This document shows, one piece after another, positions 25,057-34,320 of a stretch of DNA of 64,000 nucleotides (positions within the stretch are counted from its first letter, which is position 1; each line of letters starts with the position of its first letter). The stretch is from JAEYZM01 sp943372195 (GTDB lineage Bacteria > Bacteroidota > Bacteroidia > Sphingobacteriales > Sphingobacteriaceae), in assembly GCA_943372195.1 (NCBI GenBank), contig CALRXS010000016.1, positions 7,791-71,790 on the forward strand, read 5' to 3'. The position numbers and the translations under genes are program-made. The notes under the pieces were generated by a model. The model was not told where the DNA came from. It saw nothing but the letters and a program-made list of their open reading frames with translations, and searched no databases.

Positions 25057-27459
25057 TTAAAATCTAAAGTTTAAAGCTAACATATAATTTCTGCCAGCTT
25101 GTGGGTAATAGTAATTATAAATATTTTCTTGTGTGCCGTTCATGAGACTAAAGGTATAACCATTAGCTTCATAAACTTCGTTGAATACATTGTTGATTTT
25201 TAAAATTAAACTTAAATGCGGAATAATTTTGTTCACTTTTAAATTATAGTCGATAAATAAGTCATTGACAAAAAATGCATCTATGCTTTTTAAGTCACTC
25301 GATGTATTATCTAAATATTGTTTACCTACATACTTTGATTCTAAAGATAAAAACATGTTATTGATAATTTGTACTCTAGCTCTAGTTGATGCTACTAAGC
25401 TTGGAGCAAAAGAAATATCTGTGTTTTTATAATCACGTACGACTGATAATGCATAGGTGTTTTCATCGTAGATGTATTCTTTAAATTCTTTGATTTTATT
25501 TTGACTCATATTTAAAGCTCCAGATAAGCTAAACTTATTTGAATAGTTCCAAGCACCCGATAATTCAATACCAGATCTATAACTACTAGGAGTATTTATT
25601 CTTAAATATTCGCCCACATTATTTACTTCACCTGTTAGTACTAATTGATTTACGTAATACATATAGTAGTAGTTCGCTTCCCAAGAAAATTTATTTCTTC
25701 TCTTCTTCCATCCTAATTCAAAATCATGCAACTGCTCAGGTTTAGGTGCTTGTCCGTTTACCATTCCATTAATCAAATCATCTCGATTAGGTTCTTTATT
25801 AGCCATACCGTAACTGAAATAAATTAATTCGTTAGGTGATTTGGTATATGATACGCCGGCCTTCGGATTAAAGAAATTGAATTTATGGCTTTGGTCCAAT
25901 ACTACTTGATCTTTATTAGTTCCATTTATGGTGTAATCAACAAATCTTACTTGTAAATCGATAAATGCATTCCACTTTTTATTGATATCGTAATTTACTT
26001 TTGCATACGTATTAAATTCTTGTTTAATACCCCAGCCTTCATAAAATCTTTGATTAGGTCTAATTGTTGCTGAGTTTTCTGCCCATACAACTTCACCAAA
26101 ATGTTCACCTCTGTAATCATTCGCTGCACCACCAATTGTAATTCTTAAATTGTTATTATTGTTATATTCCCAACTGTAAACTACACCCCAAAATTCATTT
26201 CTTAACCATCGTCTTCTTAATATATCAGATTGAGTGATAGTATCATTACCAACAATAATATCATCTGCTAAATAACTCGACAAACTTTGATCAGCCCTAT
26301 ACTCCTGAAAAAATCCTTGTCCGCGTGTAAAATGATAACCAATATTAAAATGATTTCTTGAATTCAATTTAAATGATTCAAAAACTTGATAGTGATCTTG
26401 TTGATAGTTGTCATATTGATCACCGTACTCGTCAGAAATCGGATTGTATTTTCTATTAGTTGCTAGAGAGTCTTGTGGAACACCTCCCCAAGCTAAAAAT
26501 GTTTTCTCTTGTCCAGAAAACACATTGAACTTTAACAAATGTCTTTCATCTCTATATGATGCAGAGGTAAAAAATGATTTCAAAATACCCGAACTTCCAT
26601 TTACGTAACCAACTGACGAGATTTTAGATAATCGACCACTAAAATTCCAATGATTGTTTATTAATCCTGTGTTTACTTTTGCCGTATATTTTTCTATTTC
26701 ATTTTTATGAAATACATTTTTTAAATCAAAAGTACCATGTGTAATATTTACTTCAGCATAAGCAGTATCGGGCATTTCATCAGTTTGAATATTTATGCTT
26801 GCACCAAATGCACCTGCACCATTTGTTGAAGTACCAACACCTCTTTGTACTTGTATGTTTTCTACGGATGATGCAAAGTCTGGAATGTTTACAGTAAATG
26901 TACCTTGTGATTCAGCATCATTTAATGGTATACCATTAATAGTTAAATTAGTACGTGTTTGGTCAGTACCACGAATACGAATACCTGTATAACCAATTCC
27001 GTTTCCTGCATCAGAAGTGATTACAACTGAAGGTATTTGATTTAAAATATAAGGCAAGTCTTGTCCGACGTTAGTTTTCTCGATATAATTCTTATCAACT
27101 GTACTAAATGTGCCGGCAGTTTTCTCATCGATACGAGTTGCAGATACTAATACTTCTTCAGAAACATAAGTATTTTTTCGAAGCTTAAAAGTGTTTTGTT
27201 TTTTCAGATCTACTAATGCATTGAAATTTTGATATCCGATCATTTTAATTTCAAGCTGAATTTTTGATGATTTGTTTTTAAACAGATATTCACCATTCGC
27301 ATCAGTTTGAGCGATGATAGAGCCATCAATACTGATTGTAGCACCAGGTAGTAGAATGGCATTTTCATCTAATACCTTTAGGGTAAAAGACTCTTGTGCA
27401 AAGACATTTAAACTCAATAATATGAGTAATAATGTTGCGTAATTTTTTTTAATAAACAT
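25057..27459 (-). CDS. TonB-dependent outer membrane receptor, probable thiamine uptake
   Basis: An 800-residue outer membrane receptor. It has a signal peptide (about 1-21, ending NVFAQ), a carboxypeptidase-regulatory-like domain (about 22-100), a TonB plug (about 110-225, with VGQDLPYILNQIPS and IRIRGTDQTRTNLTINGIP), and a long beta-barrel that ends in ALNFRF with the terminal Phe needed for barrel insertion. The substrate is inferred from its leader: a full TPP riboswitch lies directly upstream, so thiamine or a precursor is the likely cargo, as proposed for TPP-controlled receptors in this phylum. No inner-membrane thiamine transporter is adjacent. A terminator follows the stop codon. Confidence 0.9.
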   Translation of the reverse strand: MFIKKNYATLLLILLSLNVFAQESFTLKVLDENAILLPGATISIDGSIIAQTDANGEYLFKNKSSKIQLEIKMIGYQNFNALVDLKKQNTFKLRKNTYVSEEVLVSATRIDEKTAGTFSTVDKNYIEKTNVGQDLPYILNQIPSVVITSDAGNGIGYTGIRIRGTDQTRTNLTINGIPLNDAESQGTFTVNIPDFASSVENIQVQRGVGTSTNGAGAFGASINIQTDEMPDTAYAEVNITHGTFDLKNVFHKNEIEKYTAKVNTGLINNHWNFSGRLSKISSVGYVNGSSGILKSFFTSASYRDERHLLKFNVFSGQEKTFLAWGGVPQDSLATNRKYNPISDEYGDQYDNYQQDHYQVFESFKLNSRNHFNIGYHFTRGQGFFQEYRADQSLSSYLADDIIVGNDTITQSDILRRRWLRNEFWGVVYSWEYNNNNNLRITIGGAANDYRGEHFGEVVWAENSATIRPNQRFYEGWGIKQEFNTYAKVNYDINKKWNAFIDLQVRFVDYTINGTNKDQVVLDQSHKFNFFNPKAGVSYTKSPNELIYFSYGMANKEPNRDDLINGMVNGQAPKPEQLHDFELGWKKRRNKFSWEANYYYMYYVNQLVLTGEVNNVGEYLRINTPSSYRSGIELSGAWNYSNKFSLSGALNMSQNKIKEFKEYIYDENTYALSVVRDYKNTDISFAPSLVASTRARVQIINNMFLSLESKYVGKQYLDNTSSDLKSIDAFFVNDLFIDYNLKVNKIIPHLSLILKINNVFNEVYEANGYTFSLMNGTQENIYNYYYPQAGRNYMLALNFRF

Positions 27460-27485
27460 TTTATTTAATTAAGTATAAAACCTCA

Positions 27486-27506
27486 GATAGCAAGGGATTG
27501 GCTATC
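27486..27506 (-). promoter_or_regulatory. Expression-platform hairpin of the TPP riboswitch
   Basis: On the minus strand a 6-bp stem, GATAGC/GCTATC, with a 9-nt loop, followed by TGAGGTTTTATAC. The loop bases ATCCCTT (27492-27498) are the exact complement of AAGGGAT (27528-27534) in the 3' strand of the aptamer, so the two structures can compete. This is a predicted pairing only. Confidence 0.55.
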
Positions 27507-27524
27507 CTACAACGATTTTATCAC

Positions 27525-27605
27525 CTCATCCCTTCGGCGGCATTATCCGCATCAGGTTCTATGGGTATTATCTCAGGCTCCGTGTTATGGAACCACCCCT
27601 TTGAG
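27525..27605 (-). ncRNA. TPP riboswitch (THI element)
   Basis: Read on the minus strand, the conserved blocks occur in order: AGGGGTGG, GCCTGAGATAATACCC, AGAACCTGATGCGGATAATG and CCGAAGGGA. They match the thi-box consensus (GGGGTG, CTGAGA, ACCC, AACCTGATCTGGATAATGCC, AGGGA) with one or two changes. P1 closes as CTCA/TGAG. It lies 65 bp before the start codon of the TonB-dependent receptor. When thiamine diphosphate is plentiful the element should lower receptor expression, by termination or by blocking translation. Confidence 0.95.
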
Positions 27606-27633
27606 CAATACAAAACTATAGATAAAAATTGAA

Positions 27634-28134
27634 TCAATTCAATTTTTTTTCCATTACATAATCGTTAAGTACGAATTCAGCAAATGGAATGTCTATAGTT
27701 TCTCTTACTGTATACCCTTTTTTCAAATAAAAATGATAAGCAGAATTATTTCTATTTACGTTTAGTATTAAGAACTCAGCCTCATCATTTTTTGACAACT
27801 TTTCGACTTCTGCTATTAATTCGCTACCAATATTTTTTCCTTGTGCTTCAGGAAGTAAATAAAGTTTATGCAATTTAAATGTTTTAGGCTCTAAATCAAT
27901 TATTTCTGAGAAAGAAGCGAATCCTAAAGCTGCATCATCCGAATAAATTATTAAAAACTGATGCTTAAGAAATTCCATCTGTTTGAATATTGCCTCTGGA
28001 GTGTACATTTCGCCAAACATGAAGTCAATTTGCTCTTGTGAAATGACATTTTTGTACGTTGGGAACCAGGTTTTATAGGCAATATCTACTATTGTAGGTA
28101 TATTTTTAGTTTCTGCGATAATAATTTTTAACAT
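27634..28134 (-). CDS. GNAT family N-acetyltransferase
   Basis: A 166-residue cytosolic acetyltransferase of the GNAT fold. The acetyl-CoA-binding motif A is in LYLLPEAQGKNIGSELIAEV (about 92-111, with the Q/R-x-x-G-x-G/A pattern as QGKNIG). The fourth strand and C-terminal block read FLILNVNRNNSAYHFYLKKGY, which is the common ending of small GNATs that acetylate amino acids, amines or antibiotics. The substrate cannot be read. The gene is alone between the riboswitch of the TonB receptor downstream and the divergent phosphate genes upstream. Confidence 0.88.
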   Translation of the reverse strand: MLKIIIAETKNIPTIVDIAYKTWFPTYKNVISQEQIDFMFGEMYTPEAIFKQMEFLKHQFLIIYSDDAALGFASFSEIIDLEPKTFKLHKLYLLPEAQGKNIGSELIAEVEKLSKNDEAEFLILNVNRNNSAYHFYLKKGYTVRETIDIPFAEFVLNDYVMEKKLN

Positions 28135-28227
28135 AATTGATTAATAAATTACTGATAAAGAGCATATTGTAAATAATATTTTAGATTTAACGAGTATTTT
28201 ACAAAATGTTAACTCTAAATGAATTTG

Positions 28228-28261
28228 TTAACATTAGCTTAATATTGACAAGTTACATTTG
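28228..28261 (+). promoter_or_regulatory. Candidate promoter and Pho-box-like repeat before phosphate genes
   Basis: TACATTTG (28254-28261) is an exact -7 match 17 bp before the DUF47 start. TTAACA (28228) and TTAATA (28239) form a direct repeat with 11-bp spacing, the arrangement of PhoP/PhoB boxes. A further TTAACT lies at 28209. The regulatory reading is tentative. Confidence 0.35.
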
Positions 28262-28278
28262 TTTCAAAATAATAAAAG

Positions 28279-28926
28279 ATGTCACTCAACGCAATTTTCC
28301 AATACTTTGTACCTAAAGACAAAAAGTTTTTTCCATTATTTGAAATGGCTAGTGCAAATTTAATTAATATTTCTGAAGCTTTATTAGAGGCAGTGAACAC
28401 TAATGATATAGAGTTCAGAAATGAATTAATCAAAAAGATAGAAGTCTTTGAACACAAGGGTGATGAAATAACGCATCAAATCTTTTTAGAATTAAGCAAA
28501 AACTTTATTACACCATTTGATAGAGAAGATATACATGCATTAGCTACAGCTATTGATGATGTTGCTGATTATATTCATGGTTCAGCAAACAGAATGTTAT
28601 TGTATAATGTAAAACACGTTAATGAAGCTGTTAGAAAATTAGCTGAATTGATTAATCAAGGTTGTAAAGATATTGACAAGGCGATAAAAGAATTAAAAGA
28701 CTTGAAAAATATCAGAAACGTAACTGATTCATGTGTTAGAATTAACAGCATGGAAAATCAAGCTGATTATGTTTTTGATATGGCTGTTGCAGATTTATTC
28801 AAAAATGAAAAAGATGCAATTGAATTATTCAAAATGAAAGAGTTATTAGCTGCAATGGAAACAGCTACTGATAAATGCGAAGATGCTGCAAATGTGATGG
28901 AATCAATTATTGTTAAGCACGCTTAA
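28279..28926 (+). CDS. DUF47/PhoU-like phosphate transport accessory protein
   Basis: A 215-residue all-helical protein of the DUF47 (Pit accessory protein, PhoU-like) family. It shows the typical PhoU pattern of long amphipathic helices with acidic metal-binding clusters: FEHKGDEITHQIFLEL, TPFDREDIHALATAIDDVADY, and the late ATDKCEDAANVMESI. Such proteins are encoded next to low-affinity PiT transporters and are thought to modulate them. The PiT gene follows with an 11-bp gap (or a 17-bp overlap if an earlier start is used), so the two are one operon. It has its own -7 element upstream. Confidence 0.9.
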   Translation: MSLNAIFQYFVPKDKKFFPLFEMASANLINISEALLEAVNTNDIEFRNELIKKIEVFEHKGDEITHQIFLELSKNFITPFDREDIHALATAIDDVADYIHGSANRMLLYNVKHVNEAVRKLAELINQGCKDIDKAIKELKDLKNIRNVTDSCVRINSMENQADYVFDMAVADLFKNEKDAIELFKMKELLAAMETATDKCEDAANVMESIIVKHA

Positions 28927-28936
28927 AAAGAAATAT

Positions 28937-29986
28937 ATGGTATTATTAATTGTTATTATATTTCTTGCACTAATATTCGATTACATTAATGGTTTTCATG
29001 ATGCCGCAAACTCAATAGCAACAGTAGTTTCAACAAAAGTATTAACACCATTACAAGCAGTAGTTTGGGCAGCATTTTTTAATTTTTTAGCTTATTGGAT
29101 TTTCCATTTAAACGTTGCAGATACTGTAGCAAAAACTGTTAATACTTTACAAATAGATTTAGTAGTAATATTAGCTGGTATTATTGCTGCTATATTTTGG
29201 AATCTTCTAACATGGTGGTTTGGCATACCTTCTAGTTCATCACATACATTAATCGGCGGATTTGCAGGTGCAGCAGTAGCACATGCTGGTTTCTCTGTTG
29301 TTAATATGCAAGTGATTGGTAAGGTTGCAGCCTTTATAGTATTAGCACCTATCATTGGTATGATCATGGCATACATCATCACAATTATTATATTAAATAT
29401 TTGTAGATATGCTGCACCTAGTAAAGCAGAAAAATGGTTTAAGAGATTACAATTAGTTTCATCGGCTGCATTCAGTTTAGGACATGGTGGTAATGATGCA
29501 CAGAAAGTTATGGGTATTATCTCTGCTGCAATTGTAGTATATATTAATACTTCAGGCATAGATATTTCAAATTTACCAATGTGGTTAAATTTAAAATATG
29601 AAATCTTAAATGGTAAAGTAAAAATTATTGATCCTCCTTTTTGGGTGCCATTAGCTTGTTATACTGCTATTGCTGCAGGTACAATTTCAGGCGGATGGAA
29701 GATCGTAAAAACTATGGGTACTAAAATTACCAAAGTTACTCCATTAGAAGGGGTAGCTGCTGAAACTGCTGGTGCGATTACCTTATTTATCACAGAACAT
29801 TTTAAAATTCCGGTTTCTACAACTCATACAATTACAGGCTCTATTATAGGTGTCGGATTATCGAAAAGAATTTCTGCCGTACGTTGGGGTGTAACAATAA
29901 ATCTTTTATGGGCTTGGGTATTAACGATTCCTGTGTCTGCTTTATTAGCTGCGGTTGCTTACTGGATACTTAGTATTTGGTTGTAG
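28937..29986 (+). CDS. pitA: PiT-family inorganic phosphate transporter
   Basis: A low-affinity metal-phosphate:H+ symporter of the inner membrane. From the ATG at 28937 it has 349 residues and about ten membrane segments. Both halves carry the family signature: FDYINGFHDAANSIATVVST at the N terminus and LGHGGNDAQKVMGI in the middle; the second repeat also has PVSTTHTITGSIIG. An earlier ATG at 28910 would add nine mostly basic residues and overlap the DUF47 gene; MVLLIVIIFLALIFDY fits the family start better, so I chose 28937. It pairs with the DUF47 gene and ends before a strong bidirectional terminator. Confidence 0.9.
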   Translation: MVLLIVIIFLALIFDYINGFHDAANSIATVVSTKVLTPLQAVVWAAFFNFLAYWIFHLNVADTVAKTVNTLQIDLVVILAGIIAAIFWNLLTWWFGIPSSSSHTLIGGFAGAAVAHAGFSVVNMQVIGKVAAFIVLAPIIGMIMAYIITIIILNICRYAAPSKAEKWFKRLQLVSSAAFSLGHGGNDAQKVMGIISAAIVVYINTSGIDISNLPMWLNLKYEILNGKVKIIDPPFWVPLACYTAIAAGTISGGWKIVKTMGTKITKVTPLEGVAAETAGAITLFITEHFKIPVSTTHTITGSIIGVGLSKRISAVRWGVTINLLWAWVLTIPVSALLAAVAYWILSIWL

Positions 29987-30000
29987 AAAATAAAATAAAA

Positions 30001-30034
30001 AAAAGGCGATTAAAAATTTTAATCGCCTTTTTTT
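30001..30034. terminator. Bidirectional terminator between pit and M1 peptidase genes
   Basis: An 11-bp stem (30005-30015 with 30017-30027, practical loop 3-7 nt) flanked by an A run on the left and a T run on the right, between convergent genes. Confidence 0.85.
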
Positions 30035-31869
30035 TATTTCAACAGTTCATCTAGACTCTGCGTTGATACGTAATGATAATTCTTACGTGCTCTTCCATAA
30101 ATACCCTTCGCCATTTTCTTGCCTGATTCTGTCTTTATCATTTCTGAATATAATGGCATTAAAAATTTTCTTCTACCAACTCTTTGTAAGAACGCATCTA
30201 CATAATTATAGTCTTCTGTAAAGTTATTTCTTATTACATGTAGATACCATGCTGCCTCTAATTCAGCATTACCTGATTTAGCAAAGTCTACATTCTTCTT
30301 TAAGTCATTCATTTGAAATGCATTTAGCCTTTCGCCTAAACCTCTAATAAAATATAGCCATTCATGACTCGACCAATTTTTAGTATCTATTGTGTTTATG
30401 CTTTTTTGCTTTTTGAAATTTACTAATCCTGAATCTATATAAACTAATTTCGATGATTGAATAATTGGAATCGTAGCTGGTAATCCTGTTGAATCAATCC
30501 ACTCCATCGCATTTATTTTTTCAGCTAATACTTTATCATTCTTTATCAAATCTTCATTCAATATTTTTAAGAACTGATCTGTATTCATTGTTTTAAATGC
30601 ATTGCTTGTAAAATAATTTTTCAAAAATGCATCGAACTTTTCTCTACCTACTGTATTTTCAATATGAACTAAAAATAATGATCCCTTCTCATAAGCAATA
30701 TCAGTTAAGCCTTCGTCAGGGTCTCTGTTTATTAAGTTTAATCGTAACCTAGTGTCAGCATGATTCTCACCAAATGCATTTAATTCTTCTTGAAGATCTT
30801 GATAACCTAATACTTTTAACATATCAGCATACTCTTTGTCTTCTATGCTTTCCATTATTCTTCTTTCGAAGTAAGTTGTAAAACCTTCGTTCAACCAGAA
30901 ATCATTCCAAGTATCATTCGTTACTAAATTACCCGACCATGAATGTGCCAATTCATGTGCTAATAAACTTACCAATGATTTATCACCAGCAATAATAGTT
31001 GGTGTTGCGAACGTAACCTCCGGATTTTCCATTCCACCAAATGGGAAACTAGGTGGTAATACTAATACATCATATCTTGCCCATTGATACTTACCATACA
31101 ATGCTTCTGCAGCATCCATCATCTTTGGTAAATCAGAAAACTCTTCTGCACATTTTTTTAATTGACCAGGTTCTGTATAAACTCCAGAATTTCTGCCTAA
31201 TTCTTGAAATGCTAAATCACCAACTGCCAATGCCATTAAGTAAGATGGTATTGCACGTTTTTGCTTAAAGTAATATATACCCGAATCATTTTTTGTAACC
31301 GGATTTTCGGCACTCATCAGAGCCATTAATTCTTTTGGTACTCTAACTTTTGCATCATAAGTAAATCTCACTCCCGGTCCGTCTTGACAAGGTATCCACG
31401 TTCTTGCTAATATTGCTTGCGATTGAGTATATAAAAACGGATGTTTCTTATCCGCGGTCTGATCTGCATTTAGCCATTGTAATGCTGCAGCATTATCAGA
31501 TGTTTTATATTTTATACTAATGTCTTTTACACCTTTAACATAGATTGCTAAATCTTCACCTTTAACTTTATCACTTTCAGCAATTGTATAATTTAATTTT
31601 TCGTTGCTATATTTATTAAGCACGTCTAATATTGAAATACCTTTAATATCTAAATGAATAGTATCATCCGAATGATTATTATTGATTGTATAATTTGCAA
31701 TACCTTCAATAATTTTTGATTCAAAATTTACATTGATATCTAAGCTTAAATGTTCAACACGAACATCGCTTTTAGAAGAAAAGGTATGAGTGTCATTACT
31801 CATACCTTTTTCTTTTGTTGTATTACAACCTAATGTTATAATAGATAATGCGAAAATTAATTTCTTCAT
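30034..31869 (-). CDS. M1 aminopeptidase, leukotriene-A4-hydrolase-like, lipoprotein
   Basis: A 611-residue zinc aminopeptidase close in size to the LTA4-hydrolase branch. The N terminus is a lipoprotein signal (ALSIITLGC, Cys15). The GGMEN exopeptidase motif precedes the zinc site HELAHSWSG, and the third ligand Glu is in NEGFTTYFERR. The C-terminal helical domain (about 460-611) is the armadillo-like part of this branch. It would trim N-terminal residues of peptides at the cell envelope. The start codon directly follows the aspS stop (TAA then ATG), so it is coupled to that gene, though a functional link is not clear. The epoxide hydrolase role is not implied in bacteria. Confidence 0.9.
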   Translation of the reverse strand: MKKLIFALSIITLGCNTTKEKGMSNDTHTFSSKSDVRVEHLSLDINVNFESKIIEGIANYTINNNHSDDTIHLDIKGISILDVLNKYSNEKLNYTIAESDKVKGEDLAIYVKGVKDISIKYKTSDNAAALQWLNADQTADKKHPFLYTQSQAILARTWIPCQDGPGVRFTYDAKVRVPKELMALMSAENPVTKNDSGIYYFKQKRAIPSYLMALAVGDLAFQELGRNSGVYTEPGQLKKCAEEFSDLPKMMDAAEALYGKYQWARYDVLVLPPSFPFGGMENPEVTFATPTIIAGDKSLVSLLAHELAHSWSGNLVTNDTWNDFWLNEGFTTYFERRIMESIEDKEYADMLKVLGYQDLQEELNAFGENHADTRLRLNLINRDPDEGLTDIAYEKGSLFLVHIENTVGREKFDAFLKNYFTSNAFKTMNTDQFLKILNEDLIKNDKVLAEKINAMEWIDSTGLPATIPIIQSSKLVYIDSGLVNFKKQKSINTIDTKNWSSHEWLYFIRGLGERLNAFQMNDLKKNVDFAKSGNAELEAAWYLHVIRNNFTEDYNYVDAFLQRVGRRKFLMPLYSEMIKTESGKKMAKGIYGRARKNYHYVSTQSLDELLK

Positions 31870-33615
31870 TTATGAATTTAATTTTATTCCTAGTTCTGTT
31901 AATTGTGCATCAGCAATTGTCGAAGGTGAATCAATCATCACGTCTCTACCTGAATTATTTTTAGGGAAAGCAATGATATCTCTAATTGAATCTAACTCTG
32001 CAAATAATGAACACCATCTATCGAAGCCGAATGCAATACCACCATGTGGAGGTGCACCAAACTCGAAAGCATCCATTAAGAATCCGAATTGTTTTTGAGC
32101 TTCTTCTTTTGTAAAGCCTAATAATTCAAACATGGTTGCTTGTAAATCTTTATTGAAAATTCTGATAGATCCACCACCAATTTCAGTACCATTAATAACC
32201 ATGTCGTAAGCATTTGCTCTAACTTCACCTGCACTTGTTTTTAATAATTCAATATCTTCTGGCTTTGGTGATGTAAATGGATGGTGCATGGCATGATATC
32301 TACTCGACTCTTCATCCCACTCTAATAATGGAAAATCAATCACCCATAATGGAGCGAACTTATCTTTAGGTCTAAGTCCTAATCTTGATCCCATTTCTAA
32401 ACGTAATTCATTTAATGCTTTACGTGTCTTTTCAACTTTGCCTGCAAGTATTAAAATTAAGTCACCAGGTTCTGCGTTGAATTTAGCTTTCCATAAACTT
32501 AAATCTTGCGCATCGTAAAATTTATCAACTGATGATTTTACTGAACCATCTTCTTGAATACGTGCATATACTAATCCGCTTGCGCCTATCTGTGGTTTCT
32601 TTACAAAATCAGTTAACTCATCTAATTGCTTACGTGTATACTCTGCAGCACCTTTAGCACAAATACCTACTACTATTTCTGCTTCATCAAATACTTTGAA
32701 ATCTTTACCTTTCACTACATCGTTTAACTCAACAAACTTCATATCGAATCTAGTATCTGGCTTATCAGAACCATAATACTTCATAGCGTTTGCATAAGTC
32801 ATACGTGGGAAGTCAATGATGTCAACACCTTTAACAGCTTTGAACAAATGCTTTGCTAATCCTTCAAATGTATTTAATATATCTTCTTGTGTAACGAATG
32901 CCATCTCACAGTCTATCTGTGTAAATTCTGGTTGACGATCGGCACGTAAATCTTCATCTCTAAAACATTTTACAATTTGAAAATATCTGTCGAAGCCCGA
33001 TACCATTAACAATTGCTTAAATGTTTGTGGTGATTGTGGTAATGCATAAAACTCACCTTGATTCATTCTACTAGGCACTACAAAATCTCTTGCACCTTCT
33101 GGTGTTGATTTTATTAGCACTGGTGTCTCTACTTCAATGAAGTTTAATGAATCCATATATTTACGAGTCTCTTGAGCCATTCTATGACGTAACTCTAAAT
33201 TTTTACGTACAACATTTCTACGTAAGTCAAGGTATCTATATTTAGCTCTTAGTTCATCGCCACCATCCGTTTCATCATCTATAATAAATGGTGGAACTTT
33301 CGATTCATTTAATATTTCTAATGTTGTAACTTTTATTTCAATTTCGCCTGTAGGTATTTTAGTATTTTTACTACTTCTTTCAATTACAGTACCTTTTGCT
33401 TGAATCACAAATTCTCTACCTAATGTTCTTGCCTTTTGGCAAAGCACCTCATTGTCTTCAGTATTGAAAGCTAATTGAGTAATACCATATCTATCACGCA
33501 CATCTATAAACGTCATACCACCTAGGTCTCTTGATTTCTGAACCCAGCCACTTAATACTACTTCTTTACCTAAATCTTTGATGTTTAACTCTCCGCAAGT
33601 ATGTGTTCTTAACAT
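31870..33615 (-). CDS. aspS: Aspartyl-tRNA synthetase
   Basis: A class II synthetase that charges tRNA-Asp. The 581-residue bacterial-type protein has an N-terminal OB-fold anticodon domain (about 1-105), motif 2 as FRDEDLRADRQPEFTQID (about 217-234), the bacterial GAD insertion domain (about 280-420), and motif 3 as GIAFGFDRW. Length is normal. Whether it is discriminating or also charges tRNA-Asn cannot be told from this window. The gene is first in a unit with the M1 aminopeptidase gene, and a near-consensus promoter lies 20 bp upstream of its ATG. Confidence 0.96.
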   Translation of the reverse strand: MLRTHTCGELNIKDLGKEVVLSGWVQKSRDLGGMTFIDVRDRYGITQLAFNTEDNEVLCQKARTLGREFVIQAKGTVIERSSKNTKIPTGEIEIKVTTLEILNESKVPPFIIDDETDGGDELRAKYRYLDLRRNVVRKNLELRHRMAQETRKYMDSLNFIEVETPVLIKSTPEGARDFVVPSRMNQGEFYALPQSPQTFKQLLMVSGFDRYFQIVKCFRDEDLRADRQPEFTQIDCEMAFVTQEDILNTFEGLAKHLFKAVKGVDIIDFPRMTYANAMKYYGSDKPDTRFDMKFVELNDVVKGKDFKVFDEAEIVVGICAKGAAEYTRKQLDELTDFVKKPQIGASGLVYARIQEDGSVKSSVDKFYDAQDLSLWKAKFNAEPGDLILILAGKVEKTRKALNELRLEMGSRLGLRPKDKFAPLWVIDFPLLEWDEESSRYHAMHHPFTSPKPEDIELLKTSAGEVRANAYDMVINGTEIGGGSIRIFNKDLQATMFELLGFTKEEAQKQFGFLMDAFEFGAPPHGGIAFGFDRWCSLFAELDSIRDIIAFPKNNSGRDVMIDSPSTIADAQLTELGIKLNS

Positions 33616-33635
33616 ATTATCATTTTAATAAGCTT

Positions 33636-33666
33636 CAAAAGTATGATTTTCATAGCAATAAGCCAA
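33636..33666 (-). promoter_or_regulatory. Candidate aspS promoter
   Basis: On the minus strand TTGG (33663-33666), 19 bp, then TACTTTTG (33636-33643): exact -7 element and a -33 one base off TTTG. The leader would be about 14 nt. Confidence 0.55.
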
Positions 33667-33720
33667 TAAAAATGAACTAATTAAGTATTTTAGCAATTAA
33701 TTTCTAAAAAAAGCATTTAC

Positions 33721-34320
33721 ATGTCTTCGCATCACTTTGTAAAAGAAAAACAAGAGCCAGCCTTACTTATACTTTCAGACTCAAGCTTTGAGAAAGATAT
33801 ACTAGAACAATTGTTAGAATGGAGTCCGATTGTTATTGTAGAAGATAAGTGCCTCATGCAATTAAATCATGAGCCCATTAAAATCGATTATGTCTTACAA
33901 ACTGATTTAGCCTTAGAAGAAATTGAGAGCTGGATAAGTTTTCAAGATAATGTAAGAATAATTGATAGCAGTAAGTCGGCAAATAAAATCAAGTTTCTAA
34001 TAGACATTCTTGAAAGAGAAGATAATCAGGCATTAAGTATCATCGGACATTCACGTAATCAAGAAGAGATATTAAAATCAGATGAATTTAAAATGAATAT
34101 TATTTTTTATTCAAATGAATATAAAACATATACCAAGTATGAGCATTTCAAAAAATGGAAAGAAATAGGGTCATTGTTTGATATTATTGCAGAAAACATT
34201 TCTACTAAAAACCTTTTGCAAGAAAATTCATTATATAAAGTTATGGAGGATGGTACGGTAGAAATAAATTCTCGTGCTAAAATGATAATTAAAGAATACA
34301 TAATTGGAGCCAGCAATTAA
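33721..34320 (+). CDS. Thiamine-pyrophosphokinase-like protein, probably degenerate
   Basis: A 199-residue cytosolic protein. The opening MSSHHFVKEKQEPALLIL, the LLEWSPIVIVEDKCL segment and the general length resemble Bacteroidota proteins annotated as thiamine pyrophosphokinase, the enzyme that converts thiamine to TPP. This is from memory of the family. The GDxDS substrate-binding motif expected after the VDYVLxxD strand is not there: the region reads KIDYVLQTDLALEE. The C-terminal beta-sandwich signature is also unclear. It could therefore be an inactive relative or a different protein. It overlaps the MFS gene start by 17 bp and leads a three-gene operon with MFS and TerC. Confidence 0.5.
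   Translation: MSSHHFVKEKQEPALLILSDSSFEKDILEQLLEWSPIVIVEDKCLMQLNHEPIKIDYVLQTDLALEEIESWISFQDNVRIIDSSKSANKIKFLIDILEREDNQALSIIGHSRNQEEILKSDEFKMNIIFYSNEYKTYTKYEHFKKWKEIGSLFDIIAENISTKNLLQENSLYKVMEDGTVEINSRAKMIIKEYIIGASN

Noticed and set aside
28910..28936. Earlier start for the PiT transporter within the DUF47 gene
   Set aside because: Adds nine basic residues before a typical PiT opening helix; 28937 fits better, although overlap is possible.
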